From assembly GCA_029718625.1 (NCBI GenBank), contig CM056389.1, positions 18,574,521 through 18,638,520 on the forward strand: 64,000 bases of DNA, read 5' to 3'. Shown here one piece after another: positions 24,341 to 36,478 of the stretch. Within the stretch, counting starts at the first letter, position 1; every line of letters starts with the position of its first letter. Under the pieces are notes generated by a model. It was given only the letters and a program-made list of their open reading frames with translations. It searched no databases and was not told the DNA's origin. Origin of the DNA: Synaphobranchus kaupii (taxonomy: Eukaryota; Chordata; Actinopteri; Anguilliformes; Synaphobranchidae). Made by a program: the position numbers and the translations under genes.

Positions 24341-25420
24341 TTGGTCAAAAAAATAAAAATGGAGAGGAAATTATATTTACTTCATACCTGTGGTTAAAAA
24401 AGTGAAAAATAATGTGTTTTTAGACATTTATAATTCAAAATGTGTTTTAGTGGAAATGAGAAAAAGACAAAAGAATATAGGCTTATGTCGAAAAATGGCC
24501 ATAATGCTCAAAAAAATATCTATTTACTTTATGCGTGGGATGAAATTAGTGAATTTTATGATGAAAAATGTGTTTTGGCGTAAAATTTTAGAAAGACAAA
24601 AGACTATAGCCTGTTTTTAGACCTTTATGTTGTTTTTAGACATTTATGATGAAAAAATGTTTAGTGGACATGATAAAAACACAAAAGCCTTATTGATGAG
24701 TGAAAAATAACATGTATTTAGACTTTATGATGAAATATGTGTTTCATTGGAAGATGAGAAAAATAAAAAAGGCTATAGCCTAATGTACATAAAGGCCATA
24801 ATGGTCAAAAAAATTAAAATGCGATTTTTTGAAGCCGGTAGATAAGAAACTGTATTAACTTTGTACGTGCAGTGAAGTAAGTGAAAAAATAATGCGTTTT
24901 CATGGCAAATGAGAAAAATACAAAATAATATGTGTTTTAGTGGAAAATGAGAAAAAGATAAAGCCTTTTTCACTGCCGTAGATAGGAAATTACACGTACT
25001 TAATATGTGCAGTGAAATAAGTGAAAAAATTATATGTTTCACATATATGATGAAAAATGTTTAGTGGAAATGAGAAAAAGACAAAAGACTATAGCCTTAT
25101 GTCGAAAAAGGGCCATAATGGTAAAAAAAAATCTATTTCCTTTATGCGTGGGATGAAATTAGTGAAAAATAATGTGTTTCTAGAATTCTATGATGAAAAA
25201 TGTGTTTTGGCGGAAAATAAAAAAAAAAAAAAAAAAACTATTGACTTATACAAAATAAGCCATAACGGTAAAAAATAATAAAAATGCCATTTTTTGACTC
25301 CCGTAGATAGGAAATTGTACGTACTTAATATGTGCAGTTAAATAAGTGAAAAAAATAATGTGTGTTCAGACATTTTTTATGAAAAATGTGTTGAAAAATA
25401 CAGACATGTCCCCCCCCCCA
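24341..25420 (+). repeat. Divergent outer satellite copies, forward orientation
   Basis: Repeated blocks of GATGAAAAATGTGTTTT, CTATAGCCTTATGTCGAAAA, GGCCATAATGGT and AAATAAGTGAAAAAATAATG appear in the order seen in the homogeneous array further right. Here they carry many substitutions and irregular spacing, so these are old or degraded monomers of the same family. The block at about 24,718-24,842 is closely matched in inverted orientation at 29,692-29,815. Confidence 0.8.
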
Positions 25421-25929
25421 ATGTTTGGAAAGAGGCGAATTGTCCCCCCCCAACCATAACGGATCCCTCTCCCATGTAAAGCTTTCATTCAGTAAAGGAT
25501 GCAACAACGGTAAAATTACTTTAAATTATGCGGAAAATATTTAACGCCCGTAAACATAGTATGAATTATTGACCCACCCCCTCTTCAGATAGTAGCAATG
25601 GTTTACCCCTTGGTCATGAAAGGTTTCACTTTACGAATGCACAAATGGGATAGCCTATGTATATGTAGCTATCTAGTCAACAATTGACCTATCGCTAAGT
25701 CCCACCCTCTTGGTTAATGTTCCAAACTTGGACAAAGAATTGATTTCAAGTGAGAACTTTACAGTGTAAACAGTGGTCACGGTGGCTCTTTCCGAGATAC
25801 TCGGGTATCGTTAATTTTGGAAAAACGAGAGAGGGATTTCCTCAAAGCAGACGGCAAGGATTGAAATATGGAATTGAGCGGTATGTCCAAGAAGTAAAAG
25901 TGTGTATAAATTAAAACATGATTAGAATC

Positions 25930-26008
25930 GAGTTCAATTAAAGTCTACCGCTGGAGAAACTGCACCAGCTGATGACCATCGAGGAGCAGTGTTGTTCCTG
26001 CACTGCAG
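25930..26008 (+). other. Possible first exon (weak)
   Basis: The segment ends at GCACTGCAG|GTAAGATT, a good donor, and contains an ATG at 25,972 opening a short frame (MTIEEQCCSCTA) up to the donor. No matching acceptor exon or promoter motif was identified, so this may be chance. Confidence 0.2.
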
Positions 26009-26879
26009 GTAAGATTAGGCTAATGAATGAACCTAGTTATCATTAACATTATGAATATAAACCTCCCAAAGCCAGTGACCTGAAACTGTCATGTTAAGAC
26101 TCCAGTATGAGTTAGGCTACTGAATAGCTAGCTAGCTCGGTAACGTCAGGGTGACCGTATTTTCGATTTCAAAAAGGGACGGGTAGACAGGCATTATGAA
26201 CTTAAGAAAGGCTACCAGTTTGTTTATGTTTACGGGTTGTAGAACAAGCAAAACTTAACCGGACATTTTTAGGAATTTAGAAATCCCATCTGGACGGATA
26301 TTTTCACTCCCAAAAGAATATCTGTCCAGGAAAAAGAGGACGTCTGGTCAGCCGAGCTAACGTAGCCTAGCTAATGTTAATGTCAGCTATATAACGTTAA
26401 ATAACTTTGTTACCTCAAGCTGGCTGTTGTTCAGATCACATCAGATATGCATGGGCGGCCTTTGCTATGTTTCATGTTTCGTTTCACCTATGTAAAAAAA
26501 GCATGTGTGTTTTTTCATAACAACAGCATGAGCGTATTACAGCGGCGAGTGTGATAGGTAGCGCTTTTATTGCCCTGCAGTGCAACTTGAGATGCTGATG
26601 TATTCGTAAGCGGCGACACTGTAACAATCCTGCTTCGGAATTTTGTATGTTAATTTACAATTTCAGAGAAATATGAATAGGCCTTGGCTACTATAATTGG
26701 GACATCGACGAATACCACTAGGGGAGCACTGTGGATAGGGCTAATAGGCTGCTCCCAGTCAACATGGTGGTAATATTATTTTCTCAACATACACACACGG
26801 TCATTGATATCAATACATGCACACGACACAGGACAAGCGGAATCCAACAATAAAGTTAGATTTTTGTTGTCATTTTTCT

Positions 26880-27056
26880 TGAGGCGGTGTTTCCCATTTG
26901 TGGTGACAACTGAACAGACTAAACTATTTGGACTACCACCGCAACAAGCAAGCAGTTTTGCCGTCAGCTCGAGGATATTTTGAAGTTCAAATAAAACTGC
27001 GCGAGAGTGTCTCTCATCTCATTCTGAGGAGGAGAGGTGACAGCCACAAGAGTTGG
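26880..27056 (+). other. Possible 5'UTR exon (weak)
   Basis: The segment ends at AGTTGG|GTAAGTAAAG, a near-consensus donor, and is more GC-rich than its surroundings. It has no long open frame, so it could only be an untranslated exon. Nothing downstream in the window completes a transcript. Confidence 0.2.
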
Positions 27057-27325
27057 GTAAGTAAAGTTAGCCTATTAATGCTATGTTTCTTCGAAATACC
27101 ATAAAAGTATAATATCCCGTTTTAATTTTCTTGTCAGATTAAGTGACCACCAATTCTTCGACTTTCTCTAAATAGGCCTACTGTTTGCAAAAATCACCTG
27201 TACGTTGTCTTAACAGTAGCCTATACGTTAACTAACGTTAGGCTATGTTACCTGTTCCTGAGGAAAAGTTAACGTTAGCTAGCGAATTAACGTTACGTTG
27301 TCTACATAGCCTATAGTTCGATATA

Positions 27326-28934
27326 CAGTCAAGCCGGAAAGTCTGCAGACTCCTTTCACCTTCTCCACGTTTTATTACGTTACAGACATATTCTACAATA
27401 GATTGAGTTCATTTTTTGTCTCAAAATTCTACACAAAATAGCCCATAATGACTAAGTGAAAACAGGTTTTTAGATTGTGCTAATTTATTAAAAATCAAAA
27501 TGTAAAATATCATATGTACACCCAAAAGTGAGCTGAAGTGCATTTTGTTTCCACTGATATTGCTTGAGATGTTTCTACAACTTAATTGGAGCACCTGTGA
27601 TAAATTCAATTGATTGGACATGATTGGGGATTGCCAACACCTGCCTATATAAGGTCCCACAGTTGACAGTGCTTGTCAGAGCAAACTCCAAGCCATGGGG
27701 GTCAAAGGAATTATCTGCAGACCTCAGAAACAGGATTGTGTCAAGGCATAGATCTGGAGAAGGGTATGGGAAAATCTCTGCAGCTTTACAGGTCCCAAAG
27801 AGCACAGTGGCCACCATCATTCGGAAATGGAAGAAGTTTGTAACCACCAAGAATCTTCCTAGACCTGGCCGCCTGGCCAAACTGAGCAATCGGGGAAGAC
27901 GGGCCTTGGCCAGGGAGGTGAGCAGGAACCCGAGGGTCACTCTGACAGAGCTCCAGCGTATCCTTGTGGAGATGGGAGAACCTTTCAGAAGATCAACCAT
28001 CCAGGCAGCACTCCACCAATCAGGCCTTTATGGTAGAGTGGCCAGACGGAAGCCCCTCCTTAGTAAAAGGCACATCACAGCCCGCTTGGAGTTTTCCAAA
28101 AGGCACCTAGAGGACTCTCAAACCATGAGAATCAAGATTCTCTGGTCTGATGAAACCAAAATGTAACTTTTTGGCCTGAATACCAAGCGTCACGTCTGGA
28201 GGAAAACAGGCACCGCTCATCACCTGGCTAATACCATCCCTACAGTGAAGCATGGCGGTGGCAGCATCATGATGTGGGGATGTTTTTCAGCAGCGGGAAC
28301 GGGGCGACTAGTCCTGATAGAGGGAAAGATGAATGCAGCTAAGTACACCGAGATCCTTGAAGAAAACCTGCTCCAGAGCGCTCTGGACCTCAGACTGGGG
28401 CGAAGGTTTACCTTCCAACATGACAACGACCCGAAGCACACAGCCAAGAGAACAAAGGAGTGGCTTCGGAGAAAGTCTGTGCATGTCCTTGAGTGGCCCA
28501 GCCAGAGCCCAGACCTGAATCCAATTGAACATCTGTGGAAAGAGCTGAAAATGGCTGTGTACCGACGCTCCCCATCCAACCTGACGGAGCTTGCAAGGAT
28601 ATGCCAAGAGGAATGGGCAAAAATGTCCAGAAACAAGTGTGCCAAGCTCGTAGCTTCTTTCCCAAGACGCCTTGAAGCTGTAATCGCTGCCAAAGGTGCA
28701 GCAATCAAGTATTAGGCTAAGGGTGTGTACAGATATGTAACCCCTAAATAACCTATTTTTGTCAGTAAAATAAAATTGCATATTTTCTAAAAACCTGTTT
28801 TCACTTAGTCATTATTGGCTATTGTGTGTAGATGTTTGAGGCAAAAAATGAACTCAATCTATTGTAGTATAAGTCTGCAACGTAATAAAATGTGGAGAAG
28901 GTGAAAGGAGTGTGCAGACTTTCCGGCTTGACTG
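27326..28934 (+). mobile_element. Tc1-like DNA transposon, nearly intact
   Basis: The ends are TA|CAGTCAAGCCGGAAAGTCTG and the complementary CAGACTTTCCGGCTTGACTG|TA, giving TA target duplications. The inverted repeats extend imperfectly for about 150 bases (to about 27,473 and from about 28,790). One transposase frame with a single stop lies between. High similarity of the arms and only one visible inactivating change suggest a fairly recent insertion. Confidence 0.93.
27624..28715 (+). pseudogene. Tc1-type transposase with one premature stop
   Basis: The coding frame runs from about 27,624 to the TAG-like end at 28,713-28,715 and is interrupted only by TAA at 28,164-28,166, just after the WSDETK block. 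The N-terminal half has the paired helix-turn-helix DNA-binding domain and a basic, AT-hook-like GRLAKLSNRGRR stretch. The C-terminal half is a DDE domain: D in WSDETK, D in HDNDPKH, and E in NPIEHLW, with 34 residues between the last two, the D34E spacing of Tc1. The normal protein cuts and pastes the element at TA sites in the nucleus. Translation would now stop before the last two catalytic residues. The true start may be the Met further in; the listed start is the open frame. Confidence 0.9.
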
Positions 28935-28936
28935 TA

Positions 28937-28992
28937 TGTGCCTTTTTACTAATCTTTGCCAGGGGTGCCAATAATAGTGGAGGGCACTGTGT
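28937..28992. repeat. Terminal fragment of another Tc1-like element
   Basis: GGGGTGCCAATAATAGTGGA followed by GGGCACTG is a familiar end sequence of fish Tc1-like transposons. Only about 50 bases remain before the TG run. Confidence 0.6.
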
Positions 28993-29149
<157 letters not shown>

Positions 29150-29395
29150 TAGTGCCCTCTACAATGTTTCGGACAAAGACTTTTTTTTCTTGATTTGGCT
29201 CTGTGTTCCACAATTTTGCATTTGTAATCAACAGTTTGCATGTGGTAAAGTGCAGATTCTCTTATTTAATTTTTATATATTTTGGTTTCAACGTGTAGAA
29301 ATTACAGCACTTTTCATACATAGCACCCAATTTCAAGGCACTTTCTGTTGATGTCTTTGTGTCCGATTTCTGGACTTGTTTTGATTACTGTGGAA
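29150..29395. mobile_element. Fragment of a Tc1-like element
   Basis: TAGTGCCCTCTACAATGTTT, then CTTGATTTGGCTCTGTGTTC and TAGAAATTACAGCACTTTTC, follow the order of the non-coding flank of a common fish Tc1-like family. No transposase is present. Confidence 0.6.
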
Positions 29396-29690
29396 TTAAA
29401 TAAAAATTTCAAAACATGAAGAGTTCTATCCTTATGTCCTTTCGGAGTGTTGGTCCTATTCCTAGTAGCTGGGTAAGTGTGCCATGAAATGAACTGAGTA
29501 AAACCCAGAAAGCCCCCAAATTTGGAACATGGAATGAAAATAATGCAATTTTCATCAGGTTAAACTACAATAGCCAGGGATTAATAATAATTGTTGTTAT
29601 TGAGTCACTTATCAGCTTGTGATGAGACATTATTCAAAATATGATACAATAATACTATATTGACTGATTACACAGACATTACACAGTTTC
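29396..29690. other. Short unique spacer
   Basis: No gene or repeat recognised. Satellite sequence starts at its right edge. Confidence 0.4.
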
Positions 29691-29691
29691 A

Positions 29692-30237
29692 TATCAACCG
29701 GCTTCAAAAAATCGCATTTTAATTTTTTTTACCATTATGGCCTTTATGTACATTAGGCTATAGCCTTTTGTCTTTTTCTCATCTTCCAGTGAAACATATT
29801 TCATCATAAAAGACTAAAAACATGTATGTAATTAATACGTGCAGTTAACCATTTTTCATCATAAATGTCTTAAAACTAATTATTTTTCACTTATTTCACT
29901 GCAGTTATTAAGTAAATACAATTTCCTGTACATCGGAATCAAAAAATGGCATTTTTATTTTGTTGACCATTTTGGCCCTTTTTGGACATAAGACATAAGA
30001 CTATAGTCTTACAGGTATGTCTTTTCCTGTTCCCCAAAACACATTTATCATAAATGTCTCAATTTTCATTATTTTTCACTCATTTCATCGCAGTTATGAA
30101 GTAACTGTAATTTACTATCCATTGGAATAAAAAAAAGCTATTTTTATTTTCTGACCCTTTTTTTGGACATAAGACCTATAGTCTTATGTCTTTTTCCTCT
30201 TCCCCAAAACACATTTTTCATCATAAATGTCTCAATT
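29692..30237 (-). repeat. Satellite copies, reverse orientation, divergent to intermediate
   Basis: The first copy (29,692-29,815) is of the outer divergent type and is closely matched in inverted orientation at 24,718-24,842. The next copies approach the core consensus (ATAAGACTATAGTCTTA, CCCCAAAACACATTT). The block is cut at 30,237 by the solo LTR. Confidence 0.85.
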
Positions 30238-31300
30238 TGTCACGATCCTGATTGGGACAGGACCTAAGTGCACGACTCAGAGACAAAGGGGAACAGAAAA
30301 GGGAGTTTATTAAGGGAAAGCTTGGGGCAGTCCCAAGCTGTACATAGGCAAAACACTATAACACAAGGAATGAGGTAGTCTTTAGCCACAGCTACGTGCT
30401 CCAAGCCGGAGCTGGACAGGAAGACCACTCAAGTTCCAAACCGGAACTGGACTTGGGTTCTGAACCGGAACTGGAACTGGACCGGGAGGTCCACGGGAAC
30501 TGGAACGGCGGAAACAGCAAGCTGTTCCAAGCCGGAACTGGACTTTGGGTTCCGAACCAGAACCGGACTGGAACTGGACCGGGAGGGTCCAACAGGAACT
30601 GGTACAGTGGAAACAGCAAGCTGTTCCAAGCCGGAACTGGACTTTGGGTTCCGAACCGGAACCGGACTGGTACTGGAGCTTGGACTGGATCTGGACTGGG
30701 GTAGTCCAACGGGATACTGGGGCTGGAACTGGACTGGACGGAAGGCACCGTAACACAAACAGGGAGAGGTACACAGCTACAGACTGGCAGGAACAATGAA
30801 GGGTGGTTAACAAGACAGGCAGTTTACAAACAGGAAAAAACCACAAAACGAACAAGACTGGAGCAACAACAGCAGGCAGTGAGCATTTAAGCCCCTAGAC
30901 GGAACCTAACTGAAGTTAGCAACAAGGACAGAGATAACAGGAACAGATTTCAGGAGCCGGGTACAGAGAAGCAAACAGGGTAAGGAAGGCAACACAAGTA
31001 ATGATCCAACACTGGAGGGGAGACAGCAGGTGGGTTAAATAGGGACAGTGTGATTGGAAACAATCAGGAAAGCGTGAGGAATGTAACCGAGGGGGATTGA
31101 CTAATTGACCGGTGGGGAATGCATGCAACAAGGGGGGAAGGAGATAGGTTGAAACCAAAGTGGGGGAACAGAGTGAAACAAACAGAAGGGGCACGCCCAG
31201 CCTGTAGCAACGGGGAAAACATGGACAAGGGAATCAAACATGACACGGAGGGACAAGGCAAAACAGGGAATACGGACTGAATGGGAACGTGACGTTACAC
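30238..31300 (-). mobile_element. Solo LTR inserted in the satellite (TSD CAATT)
   Basis: It starts TGTCACGATCC, ends GACGTTACA, is 1,063 bp, and is flanked by CAATT at 30,233-30,237 and 31,301-31,305. Removing it restores a normal satellite monomer (…TCTCAATT|TTCATT…). Its length and start match the solo LTR at 3,455, so both are probably the same or a sister family. GGAGTTTATTAAGGG near the left end is consistent with a polyadenylation signal on the minus strand. An internal 99-bp tandem repeat (about 30,430-30,690, built on CCAAGCCGGAACTGGAC) gives false Gly/Thr- and Pro/Val-rich frames. Confidence 0.9.
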
Positions 31301-34300
31301 AATTTTCATTATTTTTCACTCATTTCATCGCAGTTATGAAGTAACTGTAATTTATTATCCATTGGAATCAAAAAAAGCAATTTTTATTTTCTGACCCTTT
31401 TTTGGACATAAGACTATAGTCTTATGTCTTTTCCTGTTCCCCAAAACACATTTTTCATCATAAATATCTTACTTTTCATTATTTGTCACTCATTTAATCG
31501 CAGTTATGAAGTAACTGTAATTTACTATCCATTGAAATAAAAAAAAGCTATTTTTATTTTCTGACCCCTTTTTTGGACATAAGACTATAGTCTTATGTCT
31601 TTTCCTCTTCCCAAAACACATTTTTCATCATGTCTCAATTTTCATTATTTTTCACTCATTTCATCGCAGTTATGAAGTAACTGTAATTTACTATCCATTG
31701 GAATCAAAAAAAGCTATTTTTATTTCCTGACCCTTTTTTGGACATAAGACTATAGTCTTATGTCTTTTCCTGTTCCCCAAAACACATTTTTCATCATAAA
31801 TGTCTTACTTTTCATTATTTGTCACTCATTTAATCGCAGTTATGAAGTAACTGTAATTTACTATCCATTGAAATAAAAAAAAGCTATTTTTATTTTCTGA
31901 CCCTTTTTTGGACATAAGACTATAGTCTTAGGTCTTTTCCTGTTCCCCAAAACACATTTTTCATCATAAATGTCTCAATTTTCATTATTTTTCACTCATT
32001 TAATCGCAGTTATGAAGTAACTGTAATTTACTATCCATTGGAATCAAAAAAAGCTATTTTTATTTCCTGAACCTTTTTTGGACATAAGACTATAATCTTA
32101 TGTCTTTTCCTGTTCCCCAAAACACATTTTGCATCATAAATGTCTCAATTTTCATTATTTTTCACTCATTTCATCGCAGTTATGAAGTAACTGTAATTTA
32201 CTATCCATTGGAATTTTAAAAAGCTATTTTTATTTTCTGACCCTTTTTTGGACATAAGACTATAGTCTTATGTCTTTTCCTGTTCCCCAAAACACATTTT
32301 TTCATCATAAATGTCTCAATTTTTATTATTTTTCACTCATTTAATCGCAGTTATGAAGTAACTGTAATTTACTATCCATTGGAATAAAAAAAGCTATTTT
32401 TATTTTCTGACCCTTTTTTGGACATAAGACTATAGTCTTATGTCTTTTCCTGTTCCCCAAAACACATTTTTCATCATAAATGTCTCAATTTTCATTATTT
32501 TTCACTCATTTCATCGCAGTTATGAAGTAACTAATTTACTATCCATTGGGATCAAAAAAAGCTATTTTTATTTTCTGACCGTTTTTTGGACATAAGACTA
32601 TAGTCTTATGTCTTTTCCTGTTCCCCAAAACACATTTTTCATCATAAATGTCTCAATTTTCATTATGTTTCACTCATTTAATCACAGTTATGAAGTAACT
32701 GTAATTTACTATCCATTGGAATAAAAAAAAGCTATTTTTATTTTCTGACCCTTTTTTGGACATAAGACTATAGTCTTATGTCTTTTCCTGTTCCCCAAAA
32801 CACATTTTTCATCATAAATGTCTCAATTTTCATTATTTTTCACTCATTTAATCGCAGTTATGAAGTAACTGTAATTTACTATCCATTGGAATAAAAAAAA
32901 GCTATTTTTATTTTCTGACCCTTTTTTGGACATAAGACTATAGTCTTATGTCTTTTCCTGTTCCCCAAAACACATTTTTCATCATAAATGTCTCAATTTT
33001 CATTATTTTTCACTCATTTCATCGCAGTTATGAAGTAACTGTAATTTACTATCCATTGGAATAAAAAAAAGCTATTTTTATTTTCTGACCCTTTTTTGGA
33101 CATAAGACTATAGTCTTATGTCTTTTCCTGTTCCCCAAAACATATTTTTCATCATAAATGTCTCAATTTTCATTATTTTTCACTCATTTAATCGCAGTTA
33201 TGAAGTAACTGTAATTTACTATCCATTGGAATAAAAAAAAGCTATTTTTATTTTCTGACCCTTTTTTGGACATAAGACTATAGTCTTATGTCTTTTCCTG
33301 TCCCCAAAACACATTTTTCATCATAAATGTCTCAATTTTCATTATTTTTCACTCATTTAATCGCAGTTATGAAGTAACTGTAATTTACTATCCATTGGAA
33401 TCAAAAAAGCTATTTTTATTTCCTGAACCTTTTTTGGACATAAGACTATAATCTTATGTCTTTTCCTGTTCCCCAAAACACATTTTTCATCATAAATGTC
33501 TCAATTTTCATTATTTTTCACTCATTTCATCGCAGTTATGAAGTAACTGTAATTTACTATCCATTGGAATTTTAAAAAGCTATTTTTATTTTCTGACCCT
33601 TTTTTGGACATAAGACTATAGTCTTATGTCTTTTCCTGTTCCCCAAAACACATTTTTCATCATAAATGTCTCAATTTTCATTATTTTTCACTCATTTAAT
33701 CGCAGTTATGAAGTAACTGTAATTTACTATCCATTGGAATAAAAAAAAGCTATTTTTATTTTCTGACCCTTTTTTGGACATAAGACTATAGTCTTATGTC
33801 TTTTCCTGTTCCCCAAAACACATTTTTCATCATAAATGTCTCAATTTTCATTATTTTTCACTCATTTCATCGCAGTTATGAAGTAACTAATTTACTATCC
33901 ATTGGGATCAAAAAAAAGCTATTTTTATTTTCTGACCGTTTTTTGGACATAAGACTATAGTCTTATGTCTTTTCCTGTTCCCCAAAACACATTTTTCATC
34001 ATAAATGTCTCAATTTTCATTATGTTTCACTCATTTAATCACAGTTATGAAGTAACTGTAATTTACTATCCATTGGAATAAAAAAAAGCTATTTTTATTT
34101 TCTGACCCTTTTTTGGACATAAGACTATAGTCTTATGTCTTTTCCTGTTCCCCAAAACACATTTTTCATCATAAATGTCTCAATTTTCATTATTTTTCAC
34201 TCATTTAATCGCAGTTATGAAGTAACTGTAATTTACTATCCATTGGAATAAAAAAAAGCTATTTTTATTTTCTGACCCTTTTTTGGACATAAGACTATAG

Positions 34301-36470
34301 TCTTATGTCTTTTCCTGTTCCCCAAAACACATTTTTCATCATAAATGTCTCAATTTTCATTATTTTTCACTCATTTCATCGCAGTTATGAAGTAACTGTA
34401 ATTTACTATCCATTGGAATAAAAAAAAAGCTATTTTTATTTTCTGACCCTTTTTTGGACATAAGACTATAGTCTTATGTCTTTTCCTGTTCCCCAAAACA
34501 CATTTTTCATCATAAATGTCTCAATTTTCATTATTTTTCACTCATTTAATCGCAGTTATGTAGTAACTGTAATTTACTATCCATTGGAATCAAAAAAAGC
34601 TATTTTTATTTTCTGACCCTTTTTTGAACATAAGACTATAATCTTATGTCTTTTCCTGTTCCCCAAAACACATTTTTCATCATAAATGTCTCAATTTTCA
34701 TTAGTTTTCACTCATATAATCGCAGTTATGTAGTAACTGTAATTTACTATCCATTGGAATCAAAAAAAGCTATTTTTATTTTCTGACCCTTTTTTGAACA
34801 TAAGACTATAATCCTATGTCTTTTCCTGTTCCCCAAAACACATTTTTCATCATAAATGTCTCAATTTTCATTAGTTTTCACTCATTTAATCGCAGTTATG
34901 AAGTAACTGTAATTTGCTATCCATTGGAATCAAAAAAAGCTATTTTTATTTTCTGACCCTTTTTTGGACATGAGACTATATAGTCTTATGTCTTTTCCTG
35001 TTCCCCAAAACACATTTTTCATCATAAATGTCTCAATTTTAATTATTTTTCACTCATTTCATTGCAGTTATGAAGTAACTGTAATTTACTATCCATTGGG
35101 ATCAAAAAAAGCTATTTTTATTTTCTGACCCTTTTTTGGACATAAGACTAGTCTTATGTCTTTTCCTGTTCCCCAAAACACATTTTTCATCATAAATGTC
35201 TCAATTTTCATTAGTTTTCACTCATTTTATTGCAGTTATGAAGTAACTGTAATTTACTATCCATTGGGATCAAAAAAAGCTATTTATATTTTCTGACCCT
35301 TTTTTGGACATAAGACTATAGTCTTATGACTTTTCCTGTTCCCCAAAACACATTTTTCATCATAAATGTCTCAATTTTCATTATTTTTCACTCATTTAAT
35401 CGCAGTTATAAAGTAACTGTAATTTACTATCCATTGGAATCAAAAAAAGCTATTTTTATTTTCTGACCCTTTTTTGGACATAAGACTATAGTCTTATGTC
35501 TTTTCCTGTTCCCCAAAACACATTTTTCATCATAAATGTCTCAATTTTCATTATTTTTCACTCATTTCATCGCAGTTATGAAGTAACTGTAATTTACTAT
35601 CCATTGGAATAAAAAAAAGCTATTTTTATTTTCTGACCCTTTTTTGGACATAAGACTATAGTCTTATGTCTTTTCCTGTTCCCCAAAACACATTTTTCAT
35701 CATAAATGTCTCAATTTTCATTATATTTCACTCATTTCATTGCAGTTATGAAGTAACTGTAATTTACTATCCATTGGAATCAAAAAAAGCTATTTTTATT
35801 TTCTGACCCTTTTTTGGACATAAGACTATAGTCTTATGTCTTTTCCTGTTCCCCAAAACACATTTTTCATCATAAATGTCTCAATTTTCATTATTTTTCA
35901 CTCATTTCATCGCAGTTATGAAGTAACTGTAATTTACTATCCATTGGAATAAAAAAAAGCTATTTTTATTTTCTGACCGTTTTTTGGACATAAGACTATA
36001 GTCTTATGTCTTTTCCTCTTCCCCAAAACACATTTTTCATCATAAATGTCTCAATTTTCATTATTTTTCACTCATTTCATCGCAGTTATGAAGTAACTGT
36101 AATTTACTATCCATTGGAATCAAAAAAAGCTATTTTTATTTTCTGACCCTTTTTTGGACATAAGACTATAGTCTTATGTCTTTTCCTGTTCCCCAAAACA
36201 CATTTTTCATCATAAATGTCTCAATTTTCATTATTTTTCACTCATTTAATCGCAGTTATGAAGTAACTGTAATTTACTATCCATTGGAATCAAAAAAAGC
36301 TATTTTTATTTTCTGACCCTTTTTTTGGACATAAGACTATAGTCTTATGTCTTTTCCTGTTCCCCAAAACACATTTTTCATCATAAATGTCTCAATTTTC
36401 ATTATTTTTCACTCATTTAATCGCAGTTATGAAGTAACTGTAATTTACTATCCATTGGAATCAAAAAAAG
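31301..36470 (-). repeat. Homogeneous ~170-bp satellite array, reverse orientation
   Basis: About 30 head-to-tail monomers of 169-171 bp. Each contains, in order on the + strand, TTCATTATTTTTCACTCATT, CGCAGTTATGAAGTAACTG, AAAAAGCTATTTTTATTTTC, the dyad CATAAGACTATAGTCTTATG and TTCCCCAAAACACATTTTTC. Marker variants recur at a distance of 1,356 bp (for example TTTCCTGAACC at 32,066 and 33,422, and a 3-bp-deleted AAGTAACTAATTTAC at about 32,526 and 33,880). This is a higher-order repeat of eight monomers. Confidence 0.97.
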
Positions 36471-36478
36471 CTTTTTTT
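36463..36478. other. Inversion centre of the satellite array
   Basis: AAAAAAAGCTTTTTTT is the symmetric centre. Left of it monomers run in reverse, right of it in forward orientation. The arms are nearly perfect complements for at least 100 bases and remain satellite copies for kilobases on both sides. Confidence 0.9.

Larger units (their letters stand above)
25421..27325. other. Unique sequence between satellite blocks, with possible exon-like segments
   Basis: It starts with two C-tracts (about 25,410 and 25,445) and contains no long open frame. Two segments end at good splice-donor consensus sites (26,008 and 27,056; listed separately) and the area has somewhat more CpG than its surroundings. 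No downstream exon was found in the window. Confidence 0.35.

Noticed and set aside
30382..30855. Pro/Val-rich and Gly/Thr-rich frames on both strands
   Set aside because: Produced by the 99-bp tandem repeat in the solo LTR.
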